From assembly GCA_022478985.1 (NCBI GenBank), contig JAKSZP010009623.1, positions 16,012-80,011 of the forward strand: DNA of 64,000 nucleotides, read 5' to 3'. Both the position numbers and the translations under genes were made by a program. Position 1 is the first letter of the stretch. Each line of letters begins with the position of its first letter. This stretch comes from Massospora cicadina. Lineage: Eukaryota; Entomophthoromycota; Entomophthoromycetes; Entomophthorales; Entomophthoraceae. Positions 33,581 to 43,807 of this stretch are shown here, in pieces. The notes beneath the pieces were generated by a model, which saw only the letters and a list, made by a program, of their open reading frames with translations, had not been told where the DNA came from and ran no database searches.

Positions 33581-34345
33581 TTGGGTGGAAAAAAGTTAAC
33601 GGTTTATTTAAAATATTGGATACTGCGGTTGTGTAGTAGACCGCTACGGTATATATCCTCCTGCATTTAAAGATTTAAGAGCCACCGTAGCTAAGCTTGG
33701 ATTTTCAGCTAGTGTATAAGTTTATACAATATTCATTTGAGTTGATCTATTTTAAGTAAACTACGCTATTTAGGTTTGGGCTAAACTTGTAGTATGATCT
33801 TGAGCGGGAGATATAGGGTATAGTAAACTTTTAAAACATTGTGGCAATGGTAATTGGAGCACTTATCATAGTGCCTAAAGTAAGCCACAGATCGGGGATT
33901 ATGGAATTTGTTATGACGCGAGGTTACTAGTTTGGTGGGTATATGACTTAATACCTTTGGCCAAGATAGATGAATGAAATTGGGTAGCTGGGAATTTTTA
34001 GGATGAGTACCCACTAAGCTAAAATAAGTAACCTTGAAATCAATTCTAAATTCAAGGTTTGCCTCGAATTTCCAATTAGAAGGTGTACAGCTGTGGTTCA
34101 AATTGTGGTGGGCTTGAATTGAATTACCCTTTTGAGGCCTACTTCCCTAGGGTGTAGGTTTGTACGGTTCATATAGCGCGACCCCTTGAGTTCGGTTGAC
34201 TTAAAGTTTTGTTTGGTTCGACTTCACTGTAGATCCATTACGTTTTACTTAACTCACCTTCGCCTTTTTTTACCCTTACTTTTTCGTTAACCGTTCGATT
34301 TTATCTAGTGCACCTTAACCTTACCAAGTAATCTTGCGCCTTAGG
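33581..34345. other. Upstream region of the PACT-like gene; no gene seen
   Basis: Composition changes gradually from AT-rich repeat DNA to sequence with frequent CpG from about 34100. A 71-codon frame ends at 33670 but overlaps the G3 end and W-D and has no recognised motif. The promoter should lie here. I see no certain TATA box. Confidence 0.45.
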
Positions 34346-34684
34346 ATGAACTCGCATCCTTTCTCATCCGAGGAGCGAAGGTACGAGGAGCCTTGGAATT
34401 TGGTGGAGGAGCACCGCCAAAGGGCAAGCCAACATGCGGCGGCGGAAGCGAGGGGTAGGGCCTTTGGCTTGTACGTTTGTTCCGGGGAGCTGCCTTCCCA
34501 CTTTAGGGAGGTCCAGCCACCCCCCAGAGATGTAATCTTTTCTTCCCCCGACCCGTTACCAATAGTGAACCCAACCGTTGGGGTTCAAAGTTCCCCTTCC
34601 GCCAATTTCCACCGCCTCGATAGCCCGAGTTCAACCTTCGATCCGTACGGGTTGGAAAACGGGGCTTGTAGCACGCCGAAGCAG
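34346..34684 (+). CDS. PACT-like coiled-coil protein, exon 1
   Basis: ATG at 34346 opens 113 codons (MNSHPFSSEERRYEEP...) that run to AAG CAG at 34684 and are followed by GTGTAAGT, a good fungal 5' splice site. The text is polar and rich in Ser/Pro (SSPSANFHRLDSPSS) and looks disordered. CpG is frequent and there are no stops, unlike the repeats on both sides. The start is the first ATG of the frame. That this exon joins 34867 is inferred from the phase and the matching composition. It could also be a separate small gene. Confidence 0.55.
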
Positions 34685-34866
34685 GTGTAAGTCGGCGGGG
34701 CGGATAGTTTGGTTATAGGCCCAATTTCGTCCCCATGTGGCTGGTTTCGGTGCTGCTTCATTTATCTAAATTTTATTCAATTAGGATCGATAGGTCGCGG
34801 GAAACGTTTGGTGAGGTAATCCTTGGCTTTAACCTGACCCGCTGAGCTTATTGTGAAGGGCCCGAG
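34685..34866 (+). other. Predicted intron
   Basis: Donor GTGTAAGT at 34685. Possible branch sequence CCTGAC near 34830. Acceptor AG at 34866 keeps phase 0 with the downstream frame; an AG at 34858 would not. About 180 bases and AT-richer than the exons, with in-frame stops. Predicted only. Confidence 0.45.
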
Positions 34867-36705
34867 TTCGCCTCGGTTTCCGCCACTGAATTCGCCGAAA
34901 CTGCATGGGGCCAACTTTGCGAAAATCACCCCGGAGATCGTTTTAAACTTCCAGCACCCCGGGAGGGCCAACTCGAGGTCCCCGTCCCTCCACGATTCCC
35001 ACCTATCGTTGGCCGCGGCGTCCGAAAACGCAGCTTCCGAGTTGATTGGGCTTCAAAGTTTACAAACCCCCGGCAAGCGGATGAGATCCTCCCCCCTACC
35101 TCGCCTTCCGGAAATTTCCGCCAACCCGATGCCCGCGAGCGAAGGCCGGTAGATTTATCCGATTCTGGACACTTGGGACAGCTTGAAGCGCGGCTTCTCC
35201 AACAGCAGGCTTATAACGCCAGTCAACTCGAACGCATCAAAACCAAAGATGAAGCTATTGCCAACCTTGAAGCCCGGGTCCATGCCCTTTCTAAAAGTTT
35301 TGAAGCGAAGTCGGTCGAAAACGAGCAGCTGTTACGCGAGCTGGACAAGAGGGGCATACTCGAACAGGAGAGCAGCATCGCTTACGAGAACCAACTCAAA
35401 AGCTTGCAAGCTACAATCGAGAAGCTTGAAGGGGTTCGGGAGATCTTGAAGGAGGAAAATTTAGCCCTCAAGGCCTCACAGCGCACGTGGGCCGAAGACA
35501 AGGCTCGGATCATTAACCAGTGCAACGGGTACGCCAATACCATCTTCAACCTTCAGAAGCAGAACTCAGCCCTGGAGGAGGCCCAGCTGGATACCCAACG
35601 CGATTCCATAGCGTTGGGCCAGCTTGAGGCGGAGATCCGCCACCTCACCAAAGACCGCGATTACCTTGAAGCCGAGAACCGCACGCTGGCCAAGACCATC
35701 GAAGAGCTTTTTTCCCGCAATGGAGCCAGCTCACAGCACAGTTCACAGCCCGGAGCTGCGGGGATGGGCTTGGACCGCACCGATACCTTGGAGATGGATG
35801 TCCAAAAGCTCGACTCCCAACAAAAGCGGCTGGTACAGAAACACCACGGGTTGCAAGCGCAAGTAAAATCACTGGAGGCAAAGGTCAAGGGCACCTCCGA
35901 AGCTTATCGGCAGCTGGTCAACCAAGCCGACCTCTTAGAGCCAAAGCGGCACAAGCAGCAGGAGATAGTCAACTCTCTACAGGATGATATCCAACAGCTT
36001 CTCGCTACCAAGTCGGAACTGACCAAAAGGAAGCGCGAGCTCGAGCTGGAGATTGGGGGTCTCGAGAGCAGCATCTCCAAGTGCCAAAAGTCTCGCCGCA
36101 GGCCGCTTCTCCCCAACACCTTCGCCCGCCCCATCTCGCGCGCCAACAGCCCGGGATCGAGCCACTCTCCCAGCACCCCCTCTAGCCCGGGCATCAAGGC
36201 CAAAGTTGCGCCTGGCTGCGAAGCGGCGGGGCTGGATGAGGCGCTTGCCTCCTTGTTTACTTCCCTCGCTCTCCCCGAGCCCAAAGGTGGCCCCACCGAC
36301 AACGGTGACCTTGAGGCCCAACGCAGAAGTGCCCGCAGGAGGGTGGATGCGCTAGAGGCGGCGGTGGATGCGTTCCACAAGGCGGTCGCCCTCCTCCGCC
36401 AGCGGATTGACGGCCATGTGCATCTCTACCCAAGCACCCAACCTGGCTTGGCGCTTCAACAGGCCGATGGTGCCATCACCAAGCTTGACGATCTGTGCCA
36501 ACTGCTCTCCAACAACGCTTGCGACTTTGCCAATCTCGTGCAGGTTGAGAAACGGTATTTTGCCCTGCAGGTTGAGAATGAGGCGCTAGCGTCCGAAGTG
36601 GAGAAGCTGAAAATGCATCATCCGACCTTCTCACATGAGGCAGGCCAGCTTGGAGAAGGCTTATCCCGCCCTCTCAAGGCAAGGGTCCTCCCGCCTCTCG
36701 CGTAG
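34867..36705 (+). CDS. PACT-like coiled-coil protein, main coiled-coil part
   Basis: One plus-strand frame is open from 34846 to the TAG at 36705. From about 35170 it is a long coiled coil with heptad leucines and many E, Q, K and R residues (QLEARLLQQQAYNASQLERI, LEARVHALSKSFEAKSVE). It is broken by a Ser/Pro-rich linker around 36110-36190 (SRANSPGSSHSPSTPSS) and then helical again. No transmembrane segment or catalytic motif is seen. I looked for the gamma-tubulin-complex-binding CM1 motif of Spc110/Pcp1 proteins; ILKEENLALKAS near 35440 is only vaguely similar. The C-terminal PACT-like module lies in the next frame after a break between 36639 and 36705, so this is read as one gene of roughly 1050 codons. 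Confidence 0.65.
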   Translation, partial: FASVSATEFAETAWGQLCENHPGDRFKLPAPREGQLEVPVPPRFPPIVGRGVRKRSFRVDWASKFTNPRQADEILPPTSPSGNFRQPDARERRPVDLSDSGHLGQLEARLLQQQAYNASQLERIKTKDEAIANLEARVHALSKSFEAKSVENEQLLRELDKRGILEQESSIAYENQLKSLQATIEKLEGVREILKEENLALKASQRTWAEDKARIINQCNGYANTIFNLQKQNSALEEAQLDTQRDSIALGQLEAEIRHLTKDRDYLEAENRTLAKTIEELFSRNGASSQHSSQPGAAGMGLDRTDTLEMDVQKLDSQQKRLVQKHHGLQAQVKSLEAKVKGTSEAYRQLVNQADLLEPKRHKQQEIVNSLQDDIQQLLATKSELTKRKRELELEIGGLESSISKCQKSRRRPLLPNTFARPISRANSPGSSHSPSTPSSPGIKAKVAPGCEAAGLDEALASLFTSLALPEPKGGPTDNGDLEAQRRSARRRVDALEAAVDAFHKAVALLRQRIDGHVHLYPSTQPGLALQQADGAITKLDDLCQLLSNNACDFANLVQVEKRYFALQVENEALASEVEKLKMHHPTFSHEAGQLGEGLSRPLKARVLPPLA

Positions 36706-37700
36706 ACACCCACCATCCCGAGAAGCTCACGAGGTTAGAAGAGGAATTGGCTAGAGCTCAAGCTTCCGCAAACGACTATTGGATGAGGTTGAAGACTCTT
36801 GAACGGGAACGCAACCAGCTTAGCCTCGAGTACAGCCGCGCCACTCAGGACCTTCGGTACTTTACGCAGGAGCTGGCGGCGTACAGATCCGAGCTTGCCT
36901 GCTCCCAGGAAGAGTTGGCCGCCGCTCAGGGCGAAATCATCCTGTACCGCCAGGACATCTTCCGTCTGGAGGAGCGGCTGCAAAGTTTCAAGCGGGTGTA
37001 CCCCGCACCCTCTGGCACGGTTTCCCCATCACCTCGCTCCCGGGGACCCTGCGGGCCAGATGAACTGGCCGCCATCCTTGAGTCGATTCGGGATGCCCAC
37101 AAGCGGCAGTTGACCAACCTCCGCACTCTGTTGTTGGGCACTTCCCGTGGCAAACTCGAGTCGGCCATCCTTGACCTTCAGCTGGAGTTGAAGGAGCTGG
37201 ACCTCCAGGCCACCCTGGCCCTAGACCGCCGAGCCTCCAGCTTTATCGAGCCCAGCCCCTCACCCAAGTTTAGCTATTCCAAACCGTACAAGGAGCTCTG
37301 CTACCAGTACCGCAACGAAGCCAGATATCTACGCGCCTGCTTGGACCGCGAAGCCGGTTTCAAGTCCGACCTCGTGTTTCAGAAGCGCTACCTCGTGATG
37401 CTAGTCCGTTGGCAGGCGACCAAACCAAAGGATACCTTTTCTCTGTGTCCCAACCCTTGCCTAACTGCTTTGAGCCCACCATCCGCTCGCCACAGGGATT
37501 TATCGCCTTCGGTATGTAGGGGCATCGATCCCACCCCATCGTCCTCAACCCGAAGCAAACTTCGGCGGTGCGTGTGGGCGATCCTTGCCCTGGTTCGGGC
37601 CGGAGCCACGGCTTCCCAGTGGGCACAGGCTACGGAGGCCTACCGCCACCAAAGGGCTGCCCTAACCAAGCTTCTAACCCAGAAGTTTGTTGATGGGTAA
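36639..37700 (+). CDS. PACT-like spindle-pole/centrosome module, C-terminal part
   Basis: This frame is open from 36639 and ends at 37700. It starts with more coiled coil (LTRLEEELARAQASANDYW), then a Ser/Pro linker, and ends with the segment from about 37287: YKELCYQYRNEARYLRACLD, then FKSDLVFQKRYLVMLV, a 50-residue insert, then RCVWAILALVRAG...QWA. The order basic/acidic helix, F-x-x-x-L-V-x-Q-K-R-Y-L-x-x-L, spacer, hydrophobic A-I-L-A helix, W is the pattern of the PACT domain that anchors pericentrin/AKAP450, Pcp1 and related proteins to centrosomes or spindle pole bodies. Role inferred: a scaffold at the microtubule-organising centre. The match is from memory of the family, not a search. 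Confidence 0.65.
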   Translation, partial: GRPAWRRLIPPSQGKGPPASRVDTHHPEKLTRLEEELARAQASANDYWMRLKTLERERNQLSLEYSRATQDLRYFTQELAAYRSELACSQEELAAAQGEIILYRQDIFRLEERLQSFKRVYPAPSGTVSPSPRSRGPCGPDELAAILESIRDAHKRQLTNLRTLLLGTSRGKLESAILDLQLELKELDLQATLALDRRASSFIEPSPSPKFSYSKPYKELCYQYRNEARYLRACLDREAGFKSDLVFQKRYLVMLVRWQATKPKDTFSLCPNPCLTALSPPSARHRDLSPSVCRGIDPTPSSSTRSKLRRCVWAILALVRAGATASQWAQATEAYRHQRAALTKLLTQKFVDG

Positions 37701-38271
37701 GCTGCTTTTTCTGGTTATTCTCGGGGTGCCGTGTGAATATTTGTAAGAATTGTCCTTCCTTCCGATCTGAAGCTCGAGGCTAGAGCCTAAACCATCCGCC
37801 TTACCGAGTCCCAGGGCGGCGTAGAAACGGGGATTCGATCTCCAAAGCTTCCAACTATACTTCAACCTTTTAAGTGTTAACTGGTTGGCCACTTAGCTCG
37901 GATAAGGCCTTGGCTGCGTTCTTTGAGGCGACGCAATTCCAACCTTACGCAAGTTACTAAACGGTGTGTTTATTCTTAAGATCACCTTAAGGCCTGAAAG
38001 TTTCAGCTGACGGCCCAAGCTGGGTTGGGTGGCAAGTTAAAAGCGACAACTTGCCACAGCCCACGGCAAGCGCCGGCGTCGGTACAACCTGGGTGATACT
38101 TTAGTATCGATTATTAATATTTGTAGAGCGTGGTGTATCATTTTTAATCCGCTTCAAAATCTATTGGGAGGCTTTTATCACCCGCCATCGGTTGAACTCC
38201 GGAAATCTAAAACCTATACTTTGAAGCTATTGTCCACAAATCGAATTTGGTATTCCCGTAATTGGTTGCTA

Positions 38272-38365
38272 ATTTGGGCTGGGGTTTAAGGGTTAACTTG
38301 AGGAGGTAAAGAGTGACTGATTTGGGCTGGGGTTTAAGGGTTAATCTGAGGAGGTAAAGAGTGAC
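38272..38365. repeat. 48-bp tandem duplication
   Basis: Two adjacent copies of a 48-bp unit (atttgggctggggtttaagg... to ...aaagagtgac) differ at very few positions, so the duplication is recent compared with the surrounding decay. Confidence 0.85.
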
Positions 38366-40179
38366 GAATTGAGACACCCAAAGGTTATAATTTAGGACTC
38401 AAGGCTATAGACTGTATCCATCCGCTTTTGAAGGCTTCAAGCTTACGGCGGCCTGCAGCTATCTTAAAGTTTTACCTTGCCTCTATCTATTTCATGTTTA
38501 GGGGTTCACAAGCCCAAGGCATTAAATCAACCATAATAGGTTAAAACCCGGCTCGCCTTTTACAGCTGCTGGAGCTGGACTAACTAGCCATCAGCACTCG
38601 AGGGCAATTAGCATAGGAATCCAATTATAAGAAAAGCTGAGTGAATTTGGGTTGAATATCAAAGCTGGAGCCTTAGAAGTTGGCCGCCGCTACCCGATCA
38701 AGGAAGTATCCCCATTAAGCCACTTGACTAATCCCTACCCACCAGTTGATCTATATCATAGTACTAGGATTCTATCCCATTTTGGAGGGTAGATTAAATT
38801 TAGGATCAATGGTGGAAAGTACCTCATACTATCAGTGCTCCAAGCCAAGTTGAATCCTCAGTTTAAGGTTTAAAGTCATTTAAACTTTGGTCTAACTGTA
38901 TCTTAAGTTTATGATGAAGTTTAGATCGACCCTTTTCTAACTCTGGGCTAGCTTTATAATAACCTTAACTTTATGATAGTTTTAAATTAGAGTACCACCC
39001 GGTAACTTGGGTTTAATAAGTCACATTGTAATTATGGGGTTGGTGGTGAGATCTTTTATAAGCTGGGTAAATATTAACTCGATAAACCTAATAATTTTTA
39101 CTCCCATTTAAATAGTGTCAGATGGGTCATGATGCGAAGGGTATTTTTGTAGAGGTAGGTAGACCTGGTTATAGATTATAGACTGGGTGGAAAGTTAGAT
39201 TAGCTTATAAAGAGGATGCCATCAGCCTTGCAGTTGGTAATTGAGATCATTCTCATCCACTTATAATTTACTAGTTGATTTAGGGATAGTCTTTAGCAAT
39301 CTAGATTTTTAGATAATTTGAGGTTTCCAATTACTCTAGGCCACAATCGATTTAACTAACAAAAGTGTGGCTATAATGGCCACAAATTATAGATATGGAT
39401 CAGCTTTGGGGAAGTTCTTGCTCCCCTAACTTGATGGAGTATAAGCAATTGGTATACTGTCAGGGTTAATGCCTATAATCAAAGGTTGCTCAATTATGAG
39501 ATTTAGTCATTTGTAAGTTAGTAATTTTCCCAACTTTCATCACCCCATTGATTTCTGGAAGCTGCTGCGGTTGACCCCTGCCTTGAGTAATGCACATGCT
39601 GGGATTTCATTATACTTACATAATCCAGCTTAATCAATCATAACAGAATCTGTTTTATCCACTAAGGGTGAATTACCATAGCTAACGTGAGTCATCATAG
39701 GAGATGCTAATGATTATTGGTTATCATTCCTAATAGGGTATTAACTAATCTATGGGGACTCAATTCTGCCAGATTACTGATATTTTGTTGGGGAGGAACC
39801 CAACAACTAACAAGTGTTTGATCAATGATTTCACATTTGATAATTAGTAAATTTTGTAGGAGTTAATCCGAGTTTATCGCCTTTATAACTTTGGCAATAT
39901 ATTAGAATATGCTGAAGGGGTCACACAGGGTCAATCCCACTGAGCAACAGATGGATGATATGGAGATCTTCAGTCCTAAGGTAACTTAATAAATATAATA
40001 AAACCTGAAGCATTTGCTTCTAGCTACAACCCTTTATTTTCTTATATTATATATCACGCAGCTCCTACTGAAAACTCTCTTCTTACCATTAACAATCCTC
40101 CCCTTTCAACCTTCTCATCTTGCTTATATATTAGTGACTTTGGTCAATACCGACCCTTTTGCTTAGGCTATTCATTCCA

Positions 40180-40263
40180 CCATATTCTCATAGGTCTGGC
40201 AGAGTCTACATTCATTATCCTTCTGCCATATTCTCATAGGTCTGCAGAGTCTACATTCATTAA
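40180..40263. repeat. 38-bp direct repeat with 8-base spacer
   Basis: ccatattctcataggtctg and cagagtctacattcatta occur twice in the same order (40180 and 40226), with a one-base length difference. Confidence 0.85.
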
Positions 40264-40549
40264 GTTCACAATTACCTAGTTTGAGATGATTTATCAATTA
40301 TTTGTCATGCATCAACATCTCCTAATCACCTTATCATTATATCTTTGGTGGAATTCCTCCTGTCTGCCAAGGTCAACTTTGCTCATCATCAGCTTGGATT
40401 ACTTGATAATACTCATATAGGCCTATCACAACAGTTAACCAATGCTCCACCAGTAGTTATTTTAGCTTATCATTCAGTCATAGATTTCTTGACATTACCC
40501 TTCCTTTGACTGGATGATAAGCTGTACGCCATTCTTTGATCATCCTGAT

Positions 40550-40720
40550 GCAGCCCACCATGCAACAACAACCATGAGCTTGAGACTTCAACTTTTATTT
40601 TGTTTATGGCTTGATGCAGATCTGGCTGACCCAGGCTGCATCCCACTCCCCCAGTTCCCCTCCCTCCAGCTGATGAAGGAGGGGCCAAAGTGGATACTGT
40701 GACCCTTCTGGCCCAGGAGG
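40550..40720 (+). pseudogene. Older coding relic, left of G4
   Basis: The plus strand reads PTPPVPLPPADEGGAKVDTV and continues across the G4 insertion into 50091 (LLAQEELLTEFLSHLSSLCS). This suggests that G4 landed in a Gag-like relic. There is a stop upstream, so only a fragment is readable. Confidence 0.35.
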
Positions 40721-42187
40721 TATAAGTCTTGGGGACCAGCCCTTGCAACTGGATAGGGTTCAGCACCCCTTCCAGATGAAAAGAGGCCCCAAGGCTCCAG
40801 TGGACCCTCTGTCACAGCAGGGTGGCCTAGCCCACATGATAGATGAGCGCTTGGTGATGGCTTTCCTACCCAAAACCATCCCACTCCTACCTCTTCCACC
40901 CTCTTCAATCCTGGTAAGGTTGATAGAAGGGGTCTGCAGGGAGATGGTACACATTAAGGGCATGGAGAGGGCCCTGGGTCCACCCATTCCCCAGGCAAGC
41001 CATGGCCAAAATTTGGGAAACTGGAATTTCCAACTTCAGAATTTGGCCAGTAATTCTGGACTGGGGGAGCCAGTCCAGGCTGGCCTGCTTCAGAAGCCAG
41101 ATCTGAATACAGCTTGGATTGCAAACCTGGTTTTGAATGACTTGGATCATCTGGCCCAATGCTCCAAAATGGATCCAGGGAGTTCAAATCATACAAGTTG
41201 CCCAATTGAGGGATCATCTCAAATTGCAACAAATCTGATCCATGGACCCCTGCCTCCCAGGATGAATCTGGACCACCCAAGCCATGTGAACAGGCTGATT
41301 TGAGTCATCAGGACCTGGATCAGTAGTATTGACTTGGCTTGGCCCCAAGAATTTGGAAAAATTTGCAGAAATTTTCTAAGCTTTTGCAAGAATTGGGAGC
41401 AGCCTTCTACCCCCCAAGACAGCTAACCAAATCCCTTCCCTATCCCCCAAATGACCAATCCCTCAATACCTCCCCATAGCTATCACCCAGTTTAAAAGGC
41501 AACTTCCCAACTGAGGGAAGTTGTTGCTTCATTCTTTTGCCTTTCATCAAATAAAATCTGAAATATATGCCTAGTTTGCACCAGCCTCCATCTGCCTTTA
41601 AAATTTATAAACAATTCTGTCAATTGATCTGATAAAGCACACCATCACCCAAATCCTCCTACTGAGGTTTTCCAACTGGATTATCCAGTTGCTTGATCTC
41701 ACCATGTGGCAGTGGATTGTAAATGCAATAATCCACCCACCCCCAACAATGAACCCGCTGCTTCATTTATTTTTACACATCTGTTAAATAGAGACCCTTC
41801 CATCCATTTGGTCATCAAGTCCACCAAAACTGCTCCCCAGTTGAAGCAGCCCCAAGGTATTCCTGGCCCACCGCGCATGGGTTTGGCTTCCATAGCCACC
41901 CCTTCCACTGTGGTTCCAGCCCACCAGTGGGACCTAGAGTGCCCCCTCCAGGGAAGCTCAGTACCAACCCTCTCATGGGGTTTACCATACCTCTGCACAT
42001 ATTTACAATAATGTGGCAGCCTCTGTGCCATTCCCCACTGGTGCGCAAGCCCCCTATCTGAATTTGAAGGCCAGCAACTGTGAACCTTGGGGGAGTCATC
42101 ATCCTCCCTGCCTCTCCCACCCTTGGGGGTTGCCCCCACAAGACTCACGGTTGCCCCCAACGCAACCATCTGGTTTGCCTTGGGGGC
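40721..42187 (+). repeat. 5' LTR of G4, first part
   Basis: Begins TATAAGTCTTGGGGACC (TG changed to TA). It aligns closely with 48448 onward. Cut at GGGGC by solo LTR S2. Confidence 0.85.
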
Positions 42188-43619
42188 TGTAAGTCCCAGG
42201 GAACGTCCTCTGGGTGTTGATTGGGCCATTTTCCCATTCCCAAGCAAGAAGGTACTGAAGAGGCTGGCTGTACCCCTTGTTACTTAGGGCAATCTCGCTC
42301 ACATGGTAGATGAGCGCTGGGTAGCAGCTCTTCCACTTCAGATCCATCCCCCAGTACCCACACTCACCTTGGCAGAACTGTTATGGGGAATTAGTGAAAT
42401 CTGAACTGAGATCGCTGAAATGAAATCAATCGGAACAAATTTGAGTGGCAATCAGCCCAATGTTCAGATTTCATATGGTCAAAAAGGGATGAAGACTGAC
42501 CTATTGGCCAGAATGCCTGACAGTTTTGATTTGACCAACACAACGATCAAAAAAATCACCCCCTCCCAAAATTGTTGGGGATCATCCCCAACGGGAAGGT
42601 AACAGCATTGAACACTATTGATGAGGGTTCAAAGCTCTCTGCCAGCAAATTGGGTGTTGCGCCTGATGCAACGTTTCTGACTGAACAAATGGCCCAGTGA
42701 CTGGGCACGGGCAGGTTGGGCATCCTAAATCTGTTTCCCGGCCAAATGGGTCCACCCCTACGTGGGGTGACCTTGGGGGATTCATGCTGCTCATCAGGCC
42801 AAACACCGTCATGTCAACTGGTGGAAATGCATCCAAGCCTCAGTTCAAATGTTTGAGGTCAAACTGACAGCAACTCAGCCCGCTGCTGAATTCTTTGATG
42901 TCAAAATTCAGTGAACTTATCTGCCCCATTCCAAAATAATTTGCCAGTTAGGTCAAAATTGAGGGTCCCAATCCCAGCTTGTCCCCACACCAATCAACCA
43001 CTATTTAATCAGTTGCATTGCACTGAGAAAATTGTTGGTTGATTTTCTTCCTTTTCCTTTGCAATAAAATTTTGCCCAAAAAACAATTACTTTTTATTTA
43101 GTTAATTTTATTCTGGCCACATCTCCATTGGCTTTTCCCTGGTGGCCCGTCAGTCTGTACACCGGATGGGCTCTACCAGTACTCATGGTCACTATGGCCC
43201 CCACCATTGTAGATTGGATCCAGCGAGCCAGATACTTCTGGCAATTTAACCCTGCTGTCATGCACTTTCAACAACAGTATACTGGGATTTTGTGGCCTTA
43301 TGTCCACCATCTTCAAGCAAGGATCTGCCTCCTTATCTCCCCATTTGAATCAATCCCATATACTGGTGCAATTATTGAAACTATTCCTGAGACTCCACCC
43401 CCTGCAGTAAGACCTCCAGGGTCTGGGGTGGGCCCAATTTGGTTTGTCCTCAGGATCATATTCATTGTTGTTTTACACCAACAATTCGTCATTTCCCAAT
43501 GCCCAGCTCCATACAACGTCGTTCATTGGCAATGCCTCTGGCATTCTGGCTTGCTTTTTGGGTGCTCACACATCCTGACTGGCAGGCCAGTCTAAAATTC
43601 TTCTGCCATTTCCATAACA
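42188..43619 (+). mobile_element. Solo LTR S2 inside the G4 5' LTR
   Basis: 1432 bp, TGTAAGTCCCAGGGAACG to TTTCCATAACA, flanked by GGGGC (42183-42187 and 43620-43624). The intact 3' LTR of G4 shows the empty site (ttgggggcctttggtac near 49914). It belongs to the same LTR superfamily as G3/G4 by its TGTAAGTC start, the ...gagaaaattgttggttgatt block (compare 33002) and the phrase gcaatgcctctggcattctggct shared with 33371. Solo LTRs arise by recombination between the two LTRs of an element. Confidence 0.88.
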
Positions 43620-43787
43620 GGGGCTTTAGTACATTACTGAATGTTTGCTTTCCTCAAATCTCCCATGTATCCCCACTTCTATTAGTTGCCCATACTGCTA
43701 TGCCTCTAGCATTATGGGGCCTCCACTGGGTGCTCGCACACCCTGACTGGGAGCCCAGTCTAGTTTTTCTTATCTGAATCTGTGACA
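43620..43787 (+). repeat. 5' LTR of G4, second part
   Basis: Resumes with ggggctttagtacattactg and ends CTGTGACA, parallel to 49918-50085. Confidence 0.85.
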
Positions 43788-43807
43788 TAATGAACTGACC
43801 ACTAATA

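Larger units (their letters stand above)
37701..40549. other. No gene seen downstream of the PACT-like gene
   Basis: CpG content falls off over the first few hundred bases; then AT-rich DNA with no frame above 60 codons on either strand until about 40470. Apart from two short duplications (38272 and 40180) I recognise nothing. A polyadenylation signal cannot be assigned with confidence. Confidence 0.5.

Noticed and set aside
35430..35500. CM1 gamma-tubulin-complex motif in the PACT-like protein
   Set aside because: ILKEENLALKAS shares a few residues with CM1, but any coiled coil would; not enough to claim it.
35645..36380. Long minus-strand frames opposite the coiled-coil gene (up to 158 codons)
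   Set aside because: They are antisense shadows of a GC-rich coding frame. Their residues (runs of Ser, Arg, Ala, Leu) are what reversed coiled-coil codons give.
41699..42247. 182-codon minus-strand frame across the G4 5' LTR
   Set aside because: It crosses the S2 insertion junction and the same LTR at the 3' end lacks an equivalent frame of that length, so it is chance in a C/G-skewed LTR.
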